A DNA stretch of 64,000 nucleotides from assembly GCA_022820025.1 (NCBI GenBank), contig JAJEGF010000025.1, forward strand, positions 209,522-273,521, read 5' to 3'. This DNA comes from Chloroflexota bacterium. Lineage in GTDB: Bacteria > Chloroflexota > UBA11872. A program made the position numbers and the translations under genes. Position 1 is the stretch's first letter. Every line of letters starts with the position of its first letter. This document shows, one piece after another, positions 8,710 through 16,683 of this stretch. The notes under the pieces are model-generated. The model was given only the letters and a program-made list of their open reading frames with translations, was not told the origin of the DNA and ran no database searches.

Positions 8710-10436
8710 CGCGGGTCTTCGATCACGCTGTTCACGCCGGTGCCCGGCACGATCATCGGGTAGACGTTCTCCACGCGGTCCACGTGCAGGTCCAGCACCA
8801 CCGGGCCGTCGTATTCGTGGGCCATGGCGATGGCGTCGTGCATCTCATCGCGCGAGCTGGTGCCCACGCCGTGCAGCCCGAAGGCCTGGGCGACCTTGGC
8901 GAAGTCGGGATTGTCCAGGAAGGCGCCCATGTAGCGGCCTTCGTAGAAGAACTCCTGCCACTGGCGGATCATGCCCAGGTGCGCGTTGTTGAGCACGGCG
9001 ACCTTTACGTTGATGCCCTCGGCGGCCAGCGTGTTGAACTCCTGGATGTTGATCAGCAGGCCGCCGTCGCCGGTGACGCACCAGACGTCCTGCGACTCGT
9101 CAGCCAGCTTGACGCCCATGGCGGCCGGAAGGGCGTAGCCCATCGGCCCCAGGCCGCCGGCGCTGAAGAACATGCGCGGGCGCTCGTACCAGAAGTGCTG
9201 CGATGCCCACATCTGGTTCTGGCCCACGTCGGCGATTACGCGCGCCTCGCCGCCGGAAATGTCGTAGATCGCTCGCACGACTTCCTGCGGCAGCACCGAG
9301 TCGGGGCTGTCGGGAATCTTCAGCGACGGATGGTCGCGCCGCCAGCCGTTCATCTGGTCCAGCCAGGGCGTGCGATCGCGCGATTCGATCAACGGCAACA
9401 GCTTCTGCAGGGTGAGCTTCAGGTCGCCGACGATCGGCACGTCGGTCTCCAGGACCTTGCCGATCTCGGCCGGATCAATGTCGATGTGCACGACCTTGGC
9501 GCCCGGTCCGAATTCGTCCTCCTTGCCCACGGCCCGGTCGTCGAAGCGGGTGCCGAGGCCGATGATGCAGTCGGTCTGGCGCATGGAGAAGTTCGCGTAG
9601 GCCAGGCCGTGCATGCCGAGCATCCCGAAGGAGAGCGGATGGGTCTCGGGGAAGGTGCCCACCCCATGCAGCGTGCTGACGACCGGGATGCTGCCGCGCG
9701 TGGCGAGCTGCATTAGCTCGTCGGCGGCACCGGATATGTCGATGCCGTGTCCGGCCATGATGATCGGGCGCTCGGCGGCGTTAATGACCTCGGCGGCCTT
9801 GCGGACCATCCGGGCGTTGCCGACCTTGGACGGCCGGTAGCCGCGCAGGTTCACCTGGTCGGGCGCGGTCTCGGTGGTGGTTTCCAGGAAGACGTCCTTG
9901 GGAATGTCGACGTGGACCGGGCCCGGGCGGCCGGTGGAGGCCAGGTGGAAGGCTTCCGACATCACGCGCGGCAGGTCGTCCACGTCCATCACCAGGTAGC
10001 TGTGCTTGGTGATCGGAATGGAGATTCCGGTGACGTCGGCTTCCTGGAAGGCGTCCGAGCCGATGGCCGGACGGGCCACCTGGCCGGTGATGTAGACCAC
10101 GCCCACCGAGTCCATGATGTCGTTGGCCATGCACGTGACCATGTTGGTGGCGCCCGGCCCCGATGTGCTGGTGGCCACGCCGACCTTGCCGGTGGCACGC
10201 GCGTAGCCGTTGGCGGCGAAGCCGGCGGCCTGCTCGTGGCGGATCAGCACGTGCCGGATGCGGTCCTGGTAGTGGTAGAGGGAGTCGTAGAACGGCAGCG
10301 AGGCGCCGCCCGGCATCCCAAAGATGACGTCGACGCCTGCGGCGAGCATGGCATCGCACACCACCTCGCCGCCGGTACGCGGCGTCTTGGGCGTGGCGGT
10401 GGAACCGTTGGTGGATTGGCCGTTGATCGCGGACAT
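8706..10436 (-). CDS. ilvB: acetolactate synthase, large catalytic subunit
   Basis: TPP- and FAD-dependent enzyme that makes acetolactate from two pyruvates, or acetohydroxybutyrate from pyruvate and 2-oxobutyrate. It is 576 residues long and complete. The TPP-activating glutamate is E68 in VLIRHEQAAGFAANGYARA. The Mg/TPP motif GDGGLLINIQEFNTLAAEG ends in the NN of AVLNNAHLGMIRQWQ, and GLGPMGYALPAAMG is also present. GGAG sits nine bases before the ATG. It is the first gene downstream of a T-box leader, so the whole ilv-leu-cimA run is probably switched by uncharged tRNA. Confidence 0.96.
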   Translation of the reverse strand: MSAINGQSTNGSTATPKTPRTGGEVVCDAMLAAGVDVIFGMPGGASLPFYDSLYHYQDRIRHVLIRHEQAAGFAANGYARATGKVGVATSTSGPGATNMVTCMANDIMDSVGVVYITGQVARPAIGSDAFQEADVTGISIPITKHSYLVMDVDDLPRVMSEAFHLASTGRPGPVHVDIPKDVFLETTTETAPDQVNLRGYRPSKVGNARMVRKAAEVINAAERPIIMAGHGIDISGAADELMQLATRGSIPVVSTLHGVGTFPETHPLSFGMLGMHGLAYANFSMRQTDCIIGLGTRFDDRAVGKEDEFGPGAKVVHIDIDPAEIGKVLETDVPIVGDLKLTLQKLLPLIESRDRTPWLDQMNGWRRDHPSLKIPDSPDSVLPQEVVRAIYDISGGEARVIADVGQNQMWASQHFWYERPRMFFSAGGLGPMGYALPAAMGVKLADESQDVWCVTGDGGLLINIQEFNTLAAEGINVKVAVLNNAHLGMIRQWQEFFYEGRYMGAFLDNPDFAKVAQAFGLHGVGTSSRDEMHDAIAMAHEYDGPVVLDLHVDRVENVYPMIVPGTGVNSVIEDPR

Positions 10437-10621
10437 GTCGTGGGTCTCCTGAAGAGTCGTGGAAGAAGGTGTCGTCGTATCTGCTGGGGGAAGCGCGGAG
10501 ACGGCGGCTAGGCGGCGTCTCCGTCGGGTACCGCGACCGCGTAGATCCGAGCGCGCGCAACGTCACGCCTGTGCGTGCTGCGTCTCATCGCTCCATGTCC
10601 TTCGCGTCGGCCGGATGTCCG

Positions 10622-10862
10622 GCAACAAAAAACCCGTCCCTCACAGGGACGGGCTGTAACCCGCGGTACCACCCCGCTTGCCCGGCCGGACGACCGAACC
10701 GCTTCGTTACCCGATCACGGCGGGCACCGGACCGGCCTAGCAGGGAAACCCTTCAACCGGTCGGCTCGGGGGCGACCTTCGGCCTTGAGAACCCGCCGGC
10801 TCACACCATCTCCGGCTCGCTCGGGGTTCTCGGGAGGCCTACTCCTCCCCGTCAACACCTTT
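10622..10862 (-). promoter_or_regulatory. T-box riboswitch leader of the ilv-leu-cimA operon
   Basis: The minus strand carries the canonical T-box sequence GGGTGGTACCGCGGG (10661-10675), followed by an intrinsic terminator. Upstream are the stem I elements GGGGAGGAGTAGG, GAGCGAGCCGG with GGTGTGAGCCGG, and the specifier-loop 3' strand AAGGTCGCCCCCGAGCC. Aligned with the ileS T-box of this window (AACATCCTTCCCGAGCC), the specifier triplet falls on GTC, a valine codon. The leader would let uncharged tRNA-Val open transcription of ilvB onward. The T-box call is secure; the specifier identity is inferred from the alignment. About 185 bases with no gene separate the terminator from ilvB. Confidence 0.9.
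10626..10653 (-). terminator. T-box intrinsic terminator of the ilvB leader
   Basis: On the minus strand CCCGTCCC-TGTGA-GGGACGGG is followed directly by TTTTTT. The competing antiterminator would use the T-box bases just upstream, so this hairpin forms when charged tRNA is bound. Confidence 0.9.
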
Positions 10863-11026
10863 GCGTCGTGTGCATTGTGACTCGGAACCGCGACAGGCAC
10901 GATCAGCCAAGCACGCAATGCGCACAGCGCAACCGTAACAACGCCCAGCGCCAGCGGCAAGGGAATTCGGAAGTGGGTCGTGTTGAGTTGCGGAGCAGCT
11001 TGCGCCACGGTCCAAATCGAGCTGGC

Positions 11027-11233
11027 TTAGGCCGGTATCGACACCTCGACGGTATCTGGCACCGGGATTGGAAGGCCGTCCTCACGCAACCCTTCAAGAT
11101 GAAACTCGAGCGCCTCCCGCAGATTGCGGCGACATTCTTCCGCCGTATCGCCGGTGGCTGCACAGCCGGGCACGGCGGGTGCATACCCTGAGTAGTTTCG
11201 AGGGCCAGCCTCAATGATGACCTCGTATTGCAT
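11027..11233 (-). CDS. hicB: HicB-type antitoxin
   Basis: A 68-residue protein starting MQYEVIIEAGPRNYSGYAP, with the HicB core PGCAATGDTAEECRRNLREALEFH (partial RNase-H-like fold). HicB proteins bind and neutralise the HicA mRNA interferase. This one ends after EVSIPA without a separate DNA-binding domain, so autoregulation may depend on the complex. It follows hicA after two bases. The open frame continues upstream to 11383, but that stretch lies inside hicA and lacks homology, so the ATG at 11231-11233 was chosen. Confidence 0.88.
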   Translation of the reverse strand: MQYEVIIEAGPRNYSGYAPAVPGCAATGDTAEECRRNLREALEFHLEGLREDGLPIPVPDTVEVSIPA

Positions 11234-11235
11234 CG

Positions 11236-11430
11236 TCACCTCTCCAACCCTGCCTGTCTTCGGATGGATGCCCACGTTTTTGGATTCAGTTCGTCGCTCA
11301 TCTTTCCGGGAATCGTCACTCGCCCCGGGCGATGCGGATGTTTGTACTGCCGATGGCTGCCACGGGTCGCTACGTGTATCCATCCTGCAGCCCGCACGCG
11401 ACGCTCGGCCTCGCGAACCGTTACGGGCAT
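11236..11430 (-). CDS. hicA: HicA-type mRNA interferase toxin
   Basis: A 64-residue double-stranded-RNA-binding-fold toxin that cleaves mRNA during stress. The core reads VREAERRVRAAGWIHVAT then RGSHRQYKHP, with the catalytic His in the GSHxxYKHP motif, followed by GRVTIPG and a final helix KTWASIRRQAGL. The frame stays open upstream to 11643, but family members start at this point, so the internal ATG at 11428-11430 is used. Together with hicB it forms a compact toxin-antitoxin module just upstream of the T-box leader. Confidence 0.85.
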   Translation of the reverse strand: MPVTVREAERRVRAAGWIHVATRGSHRQYKHPHRPGRVTIPGKMSDELNPKTWASIRRQAGLER

Positions 11431-11621
11431 TGATTCGGCGTCGCTACCCGGGCATTTGCTGCCAGCGCGCCGCCTCGCGTCGGAAAGCAGCCGCGGAGCG
11501 TGGCGATCCCCTTTCCGCTGTGGCGCCCGACTATACAGTGCCGCGTCTGTACGTCCGGTGGTGTTCCTTCCGTTTGCGCCACGACTGGCCCCTCCCCGGA
11601 AAAGCCTGCGCATAATGCGCA

Positions 11622-12281
11622 ATGCGCGCACGCCCTGATCCATCTTCAGGCGACGGCCGTTACGTCGTCTTTGACCTGGAAACGCTGTACCTGAGCCACG
11701 AGGTGCGCGGCGGTTGGCGCAATATCAAGGACTTCGGCCTGGCGGTCGGCGTCACCATCGACGAACACGGGCAGCAGCACGTCTGGCGGGAGCCCGACGC
11801 GCAGGACCTGATCGACTACCTGGCCGAGCATCCGCGCGTGGTTGGGTTCAACTCGCGGCGTTTCGACCTGACAGTGCTGTCGGCGTATGGCGACGTATCG
11901 GCTTTACGTGAGCGGTCATTTGACGTTTTGTTGGAGTTGCAGTCCGTCACCGGCCGCCGCAAGGGCATGCGACTGCAGGACATTGCCGGGGCGATGTTCG
12001 GGGAAGCCAAGTCGCTCAGCGACGGCACCGAGGCCGTCCACCTGTGGCGCACCGGGCGGCCCGAGGACCGCCGGCGGGTGATCGACTACTGCGCCCAGGA
12101 TGTCCACCTCACCAAGCGCATCCTGGAATTTGGCGTCGACAACGGGTACGTGCTGGTGCCGGTGCCGAATCTGCGCCGGGGGCGTACGCCGGTCCCAGCG
12201 GAGGTGGCCGTGGACTGGGCTCAGGACGACGCGTTCACGCGCGGACCTCGCCAGCCTCCCAACCAGCCTTCAAACCTGTAG
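11622..12281 (+). CDS. DEDDy 3'-5' exonuclease-like (YprB-type RNase H fold) protein
   Basis: A 219-residue protein with the three exonuclease motifs of the DnaQ/RNase H superfamily: Exo I in VVFDLETLYLS (Asp and Glu), Exo II in VVGFNSRRFDLTVL (Asp), and Exo III in YCAQDVHLTKRIL (Tyr-x3-Asp, the DEDDy type). These residues bind two metal ions in enzymes that trim DNA or RNA from the 3' end. It resembles the stand-alone YprB-type ribonuclease H-like domain rather than the Pol I proofreading domain. The C-terminal ~40 residues are Pro/Arg-rich and probably disordered. The natural substrate cannot be told from sequence. Confidence 0.8.
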   Translation: MRARPDPSSGDGRYVVFDLETLYLSHEVRGGWRNIKDFGLAVGVTIDEHGQQHVWREPDAQDLIDYLAEHPRVVGFNSRRFDLTVLSAYGDVSALRERSFDVLLELQSVTGRRKGMRLQDIAGAMFGEAKSLSDGTEAVHLWRTGRPEDRRRVIDYCAQDVHLTKRILEFGVDNGYVLVPVPNLRRGRTPVPAEVAVDWAQDDAFTRGPRQPPNQPSNL

Positions 12282-12298
12282 CTGCGGGCGGCCGGCCC

Positions 12299-12760
12299 CT
12301 ACATGAACTCGAGAATCGCCTCGATTTCGACCGGCATGCCGCCCGGTAGCTGCGCCATACCCACGGCGGAGCGGGCGTGGCGGCCATTTTCACCCCAGAG
12401 CTCGACGAACAACTCGGAGTAGCCGTTGATCACCAGCGGCTGATCGGTGTAGTCCTCGGTGCAATTCACCATGCCCAGCACCTTGACAACCTGGAGGATT
12501 CGGTCCAGGTCGCCAAGCGCCTCCTTGAGCGCGCCGAGATGGGCCACGGCGATCGAGCGGGCGAAGTCGGCCGCCTCGGTCGTGTCGAAATCGCGCCCGA
12601 CCTTGCCCACCGGCGTGGCGCCCGAGGCATCCACCGGCCCCGCTCCCGACAGGTACACCAGGTTGCCGCTGATGTTCCACGGCTTCAGCGGCGCGGTGGG
12701 CGGGATCGATGGGGACGGGAGCTCAATGCCCAGATCCGCCAGCTTGCCTTCGATTTTCAT
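12299..12760 (-). CDS. RidA/YjgF-family enamine/imine deaminase-like protein
   Basis: A 153-residue YjgF/YER057c/UK114-type protein. The start MKIEGKLADLGIELPSPSIP and the segment NLVYLSGAGPVDASGA match the subgroup of about 150 residues with a longer N-terminus. VVKVLGMVNCTEDYTDQPLVINGYSELF and the trimer-core end MPVEIEAILEF are also recognisable. Classical RidA uses an Arg (in the RxxVEI context) to bind enamino acids; here the equivalent reads GGMPVEIEAI, so activity may differ. It lies 22 bases after a PLP-dependent GSA-aminomutase-like gene. That pairing fits removal of reactive intermediates released by PLP enzymes. Confidence 0.85.
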   Translation of the reverse strand: MKIEGKLADLGIELPSPSIPPTAPLKPWNISGNLVYLSGAGPVDASGATPVGKVGRDFDTTEAADFARSIAVAHLGALKEALGDLDRILQVVKVLGMVNCTEDYTDQPLVINGYSELFVELWGENGRHARSAVGMAQLPGGMPVEIEAILEFM

Positions 12761-12782
12761 GGGTCCGGAATCCCTTTCATGC

Positions 12783-14108
12783 TCAGTTGTCGAAGAGACC
12801 TTCGGCGGCCACGGCCCCAATCGCCGCATCGAAGGCCGCCACGGTCTGCTCAATGTCCGCTTCCGTGTGCGCCGCGCTCGTGAAGCCACCGCCGGAAATC
12901 AGATGCACGCCCTCATTAAGGAGAGCCTGGCCCAACGCGTCGCCGGCAGCCCCGCCAAGGCCGCTCTTGGCCGGCTGGCCGCTGAGGCTGATGTGGAAGT
13001 ACGACGTCTCGCCGTACACCAGCGCACCCACGTCATGGCGGTCGAACGCCTCCTGCAGGCCTTGCCGCAACGTTTCGCCAAGCACGTCGATGTGCGCGTG
13101 CACCGCGCCGCCGGCCAGGAAGTCCAGCACCGCCGTCCCGGCTGCCGCCGAGACGGGATTGGCGTTATACGTTCCGGGGTGAGCGATGCGCTGACCGCGG
13201 TCCCAGGCCGGGTCGCCGCGCTTCTCCAGGCGGTCCATGATGTCGGCTCGACCGCCCACGGCCGCGCCCGGCAGGCCGCCGGCCACGATCTTGGCCATGG
13301 TGGTCAGGTCCGGTGTGACGCCGGCCATCACCTGGAACCCGCCAGACGACATGCGGAATCCGGTCACGACCTCGTCCAGGATCAGGACGGCGTCGTGCTC
13401 GGTCGTCAGGTCACGCAGGCCCTCGATGAAGGTCGGCGCGATGGGGAGCGCGCCCCAGCCGGCGCCGCTGGGTTCCACGATCACGGCGGCCACGTCGCCC
13501 ATGGACAGTTCCGCGCGAACGAGGTCCAGGTCCGTCGGCAGCGCGGTGATGGTCCCCTGGGTGGCCGCCGGAACGCCGGCGGACGTCGGAATGTCGTACG
13601 GCTCTTCGACTGCCACGGTCGCGTAGTCGTGCCAGCCGTGGAAGTGGCCCTGGAACTTGACGATGCGGTCGCGTCCCGTGTGCGCACGCGCCAGCCGCAT
13701 GGCCATGTGCGTCGCCTCGGTGCCCGACGAGTGGAACCGCACCCGCTCGATGCTGGGCTTCAGTCGCTTGATCTGTTCTGCCCAGCGAATCTCCAGCTCG
13801 TGGCCGGCCCCGTAGTGGGTCCCAATCTCCAGCTGCTCCCGCGCCGCGTCCACCGCCACCGGGTGCCCGTGTCCCAGGATCAACGCGCCATGGCCCATCG
13901 TGTAGTCCACGATCTCGTTGCCGTCCACGTCCCACTTGCGCGCCCCCTTGGCGCGCGCGGTCATAATCGGAAAGGGCGCCTGGATGCGAGTGTCGTGCGC
14001 CACGCCGCCGGCCAACGCCTCGCACGCCCGCGCGCGCAGCGCCGCCGAACCGGCGTGCTGGGTAGCAAACGACTGCTCGATCGCGCCGTTGGCGGAGTCG
14101 GCGCTCAT
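12783..14108 (-). CDS. class III aminotransferase, glutamate-1-semialdehyde 2,1-aminomutase-like
   Basis: A 441-residue PLP enzyme. Typical GSA-aminomutase features are VHFHSSGTEA-like VRFHSSGTEATHMAMRLA, KFQGHFHGWHD, the Asp of ILDEVVTGFR that holds the pyridine nitrogen, and the Schiff-base Lys in TTMAKIVAGGLPGAAVGGR. A strong GGAGG six bases before the ATG at 14108 fixes the start over the longer frame. HemL would make 5-aminolevulinate for heme and siroheme, and hemB and hemC are elsewhere in the window. But the TMAKIVAGGLPGA variant and the RidA neighbour also fit the HemL-like group of unknown specificity, so hemL is not assigned outright. Confidence 0.8.
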   Translation of the reverse strand: MSADSANGAIEQSFATQHAGSAALRARACEALAGGVAHDTRIQAPFPIMTARAKGARKWDVDGNEIVDYTMGHGALILGHGHPVAVDAAREQLEIGTHYGAGHELEIRWAEQIKRLKPSIERVRFHSSGTEATHMAMRLARAHTGRDRIVKFQGHFHGWHDYATVAVEEPYDIPTSAGVPAATQGTITALPTDLDLVRAELSMGDVAAVIVEPSGAGWGALPIAPTFIEGLRDLTTEHDAVLILDEVVTGFRMSSGGFQVMAGVTPDLTTMAKIVAGGLPGAAVGGRADIMDRLEKRGDPAWDRGQRIAHPGTYNANPVSAAAGTAVLDFLAGGAVHAHIDVLGETLRQGLQEAFDRHDVGALVYGETSYFHISLSGQPAKSGLGGAAGDALGQALLNEGVHLISGGGFTSAAHTEADIEQTVAAFDAAIGAVAAEGLFDN

Positions 14109-14255
14109 ATGGAACCTCCAGTGAGAAGAGTCGGAACCCGCGCCCGCGCGGGCGTTCAGTCTGGCCAACAGGATTGAGTGTGCCAGTCCCCCGTGTCAAC
14201 GCGCGCGGGCTCCCGGTGATTGGCCGACCAGCCGAACCGTCCGTAGGCTGAACCC

Positions 14256-15254
14256 GTGCTGTTTGTTTTCTTGGGTGGGCGCGACCCGCGCTTGCGAAAT
14301 GCCGTAGAGGCGGTCCTGGGCCATCCGGCTCCAGGCGACCTGGCCTATACCCGTCTGGACGGTGCGCGGGCCGGGCCCGCCGACCTCAACGCCGCCTGTG
14401 GTGCGGTGTCGATGTTCGGCGAGCGGCGAAGGGTCTTTCTGGACGGTGCCCCGGCCAGCGGGCCACAGGCTCGAAAGCTCATCCAGTGGCTCGCCGCGTT
14501 TGGCGATGCCCGCAAGAACGACCCGGCCACCGACACCTGCGACCTGGCTGTTTCAGTGTATTTGGACCTGGGCGACCGGCGGACCGCCGCGCGCGTGAAG
14601 GCTTTCAACGCGCTTACGCAGAACGGCGCTCGTGTTCAACAGTTCGGACCGTTGCGGGACGCCGAGGCCGTGAGATTCGTTCGCTCCGAGGCGCGACGTG
14701 CTGGAGTAAGCATCTCCGAAGACGCCGCCGCTCGCCTGGTGGAGCTCATGACGTCCGACGCCGGGCTGCTCATTAGCGAAGTCGAAAAGCTGGCGGCCTA
14801 TGTCGGCTTCAATGGCGAGATAACCGAACGCGACGTAAACGCCGCCTGCGCCACCATCGGCGAACACGCCCGCTGGGACTACGTGAACGCCCTGGCCGAC
14901 CGGCGCGGCGCCGAGGCGCTTGGGGTGCTGCACGACATGCTGGCGTTGCGCACGCCGCACGAGATGATTCTGGCCGACGTGACCCGCTCGCTTCGCCAAC
15001 TGGCGGCGGCGCGGCAGGTCGTGGTGGAAGGCGGCAGCTTCCAGCAAGTGGCACGCGCCGCCGGCGCGCCGCCCGGCCGCGGCCGCTACCTGGCCCAGCA
15101 GGCCCGGCGAATGTCCGACCGGCTGATTGAACGCATGTATGCCGAAGTCGTGCGCACGGACGCGGCGCTCAAATCAACCGGCGGCGACAAAGACGCGCTG
15201 CTGGAGATTCTGACCGCGCGGCTGGCCACGCGGCCGGCCGAGGCTCGCGCTTAG
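14256..15254 (+). CDS. holA: DNA polymerase III, delta subunit
   Basis: A 332-residue clamp-loader subunit that opens the beta sliding clamp. The order of segments fits HolA: an N-terminal Rossmann-like part (LFVFLGGRDPRLRNAV), a middle part with DLAVSVYLDLGDRR, the conserved VRFVRSEARRAGVSISEDAA helix, LISEVEKLAAYVG, and the C-terminal collar helices with DALLEILTARLA. As usual for delta, there is no functional P-loop. The gene ends in convergent overlap (4 bases) with rpsT on the other strand, a common bacterial neighbourhood (holA-rpsT). Confidence 0.9.
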   Translation: MLFVFLGGRDPRLRNAVEAVLGHPAPGDLAYTRLDGARAGPADLNAACGAVSMFGERRRVFLDGAPASGPQARKLIQWLAAFGDARKNDPATDTCDLAVSVYLDLGDRRTAARVKAFNALTQNGARVQQFGPLRDAEAVRFVRSEARRAGVSISEDAAARLVELMTSDAGLLISEVEKLAAYVGFNGEITERDVNAACATIGEHARWDYVNALADRRGAEALGVLHDMLALRTPHEMILADVTRSLRQLAAARQVVVEGGSFQQVARAAGAPPGRGRYLAQQARRMSDRLIERMYAEVVRTDAALKSTGGDKDALLEILTARLATRPAEARA

Positions 15255-15538
15255 GCGGCTTGCGCCGCTCGCAGTTGCCGCACCAGGCGCGACAGGCTGC
15301 GCGCCGCCTTGCGGCGGTGGATGACGCCCTTGCGCGCGGCGCTGTCCAGACGGCTCTGCGCCTCGCGAATGGCGGCCTCCGCTGCGTCGGAGTCGCCGGA
15401 CTCGATCGCTGCGCGGGCATGCCTTACGAACGTTCGCACCGCGGAGCGCGTGCTCACGTTACGGGCGCGCAGGAATCGCTGCCGGCGCACTTGCTTGGCG
15501 CGGCGTTGGTGACGGACGAGTTCTTTAGGTGATGGCAC
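15251..15538 (-). CDS. rpsT: 30S ribosomal protein bS20
   Basis: A 95-residue, very basic, helical protein that binds 16S rRNA. Landmarks include the N-terminal QRRAKQVRRQRFLRARNV, SAVRTFVRHARAAIE, and the C-terminal KGVIHRRKAARSLSRLVRQL, which corresponds to the KGxIHKNxAARxKSRL signature. It is transcribed against holA, with the last four bases shared. Confidence 0.93.
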   Translation of the reverse strand: MPSPKELVRHQRRAKQVRRQRFLRARNVSTRSAVRTFVRHARAAIESGDSDAAEAAIREAQSRLDSAARKGVIHRRKAARSLSRLVRQLRAAQAA

Positions 15539-15636
15539 GAGACAAGCGTACCTGGGGACGCAACCGCTCAGTGGTAGGCCACTACTATACCAACCGCACC
15601 GCCGGGTTCGGTCAGCCGCCAGACTAGGGGAGTCGT

Positions 15637-16683
15637 GTGCCGGTAATCGCGCTGGCAGGCGATTTCGAGGCCGGAGTCGATGCCGCCTTCGCCGCCGCCG
15701 TCGGCCGGCACGTTGTTGCCGCGCCGCAAGGACGGCTGGGCGTCCAGACCGGGGCCATGTCCCTGCCGGATCGGCGCCTTCAAGATCTGCAAAAGGTCTT
15801 CCGCGCGGCCCAGACGGTGCCCGTTTCGTTCACCCTTTGGCACGCGCCGGGCCACGCGCTGGCGGCAGGCGAGCCACCCAACGCCGAGTGGGTCGGTCGC
15901 CTCCGCACTGCCGATGCGCTGCTACTGGTCGTCTCGGGCGAAGGCGGCCTGAAAGCCGCCGCCGATCGTCTCGACGCCCTGCGCACCGAACTGGCCGTGC
16001 TGGACCTGGCGGTGCTCGAACCGGCCCAGCAGCGCCTGCAGGAACGCGTGACCAGCGGTCCGCGCATCGAACGTCGCGAGGCAGGTGAGCAACTCTCCGT
16101 CGTCACCCGCGCTCGCGATGCGCTCGAAGCGGACCGCCCAGTACTTGAGGGGTTCGCACCCCAGGAAGTCGTCAGCCTCCGTGGCTTCGGCCTGCTCAGC
16201 GCCAAGCCCTGCGCCGTCGTCTGCAACGCGCCGGACGATGACGCCGCGGACATGAATGCTCGATGCGTCGCGGCCGCCCGCGACGACTGGTGCGTGGTAG
16301 CGGCCGCCACCGAAGCCGAACTGGATGACTTCCCGGACGAAGACGCCGCCGCCTTCCGCGAAGATCTCGGCCTCCCCGGCCTGGCTGCTCACCGCGTGGG
16401 CCAGGCCCTGCGCACGGCGCTCGACCAGATCACGTTCTACACCGGCAATACCAGGTCGCTTAACGCGTGGCTGTTGCCGCGCGGCGCTACCGCTCTGGAT
16501 GCCGCCGGCGCCATCCACACGGACCTGGCCGCTGGCTTCATTCGAGCCGACGCCGTGGCGGCCGACGACCTCATCGCCGCCGGCTCGATGGCCGCGCTGC
16601 GCGAACGCGGCCAGTTGCGCCGCGTCGGGCGCGACTACGAGGTCTCAGACGGCGAAGTTATCCAGGTCCACTTCAGCCGCTAG
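15637..16683 (+). CDS. YchF/OLA1-family protein with degenerate nucleotide-binding motifs
   Basis: A 348-residue protein (GTG start) that aligns along its length with the Obg-like ATPase YchF (about 360 residues). Shared landmarks are ELAVLDLAVLEPAQQRLQER (coiled-coil insertion), FGLLSAKPCAVVCNAPDDD, EDLGLPGLAAHRVGQALRTAL and a full C-terminal TGS domain (about residues 265-348: ITFYTGNTRSLNAWLLPRG, then ADDLIAAGS). The P-loop that should read GLPNVGKST is ALAGDFEAGVDAAF, without the Lys-Ser. The DIAGLV motif is replaced by LWHAPGHAL, and the NVxE base-specificity motif reads NAPDD. Nucleotide hydrolysis is therefore unlikely. It may be a ribosome- or RNA-binding relic kept for its TGS domain, or a specialised paralogue. 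Confidence 0.85.
   Translation: MPVIALAGDFEAGVDAAFAAAVGRHVVAAPQGRLGVQTGAMSLPDRRLQDLQKVFRAAQTVPVSFTLWHAPGHALAAGEPPNAEWVGRLRTADALLLVVSGEGGLKAAADRLDALRTELAVLDLAVLEPAQQRLQERVTSGPRIERREAGEQLSVVTRARDALEADRPVLEGFAPQEVVSLRGFGLLSAKPCAVVCNAPDDDAADMNARCVAAARDDWCVVAAATEAELDDFPDEDAAAFREDLGLPGLAAHRVGQALRTALDQITFYTGNTRSLNAWLLPRGATALDAAGAIHTDLAAGFIRADAVAADDLIAAGSMAALRERGQLRRVGRDYEVSDGEVIQVHFSR

Noticed and set aside
10715-11008. 97-codon open frame on the minus strand with a hydrophobic stretch, upstream of ilvB
   Set aside because: Most of it lies over the T-box stem I and the C-terminal half is Arg/Pro-rich with no homology; the RNA element explains the region.
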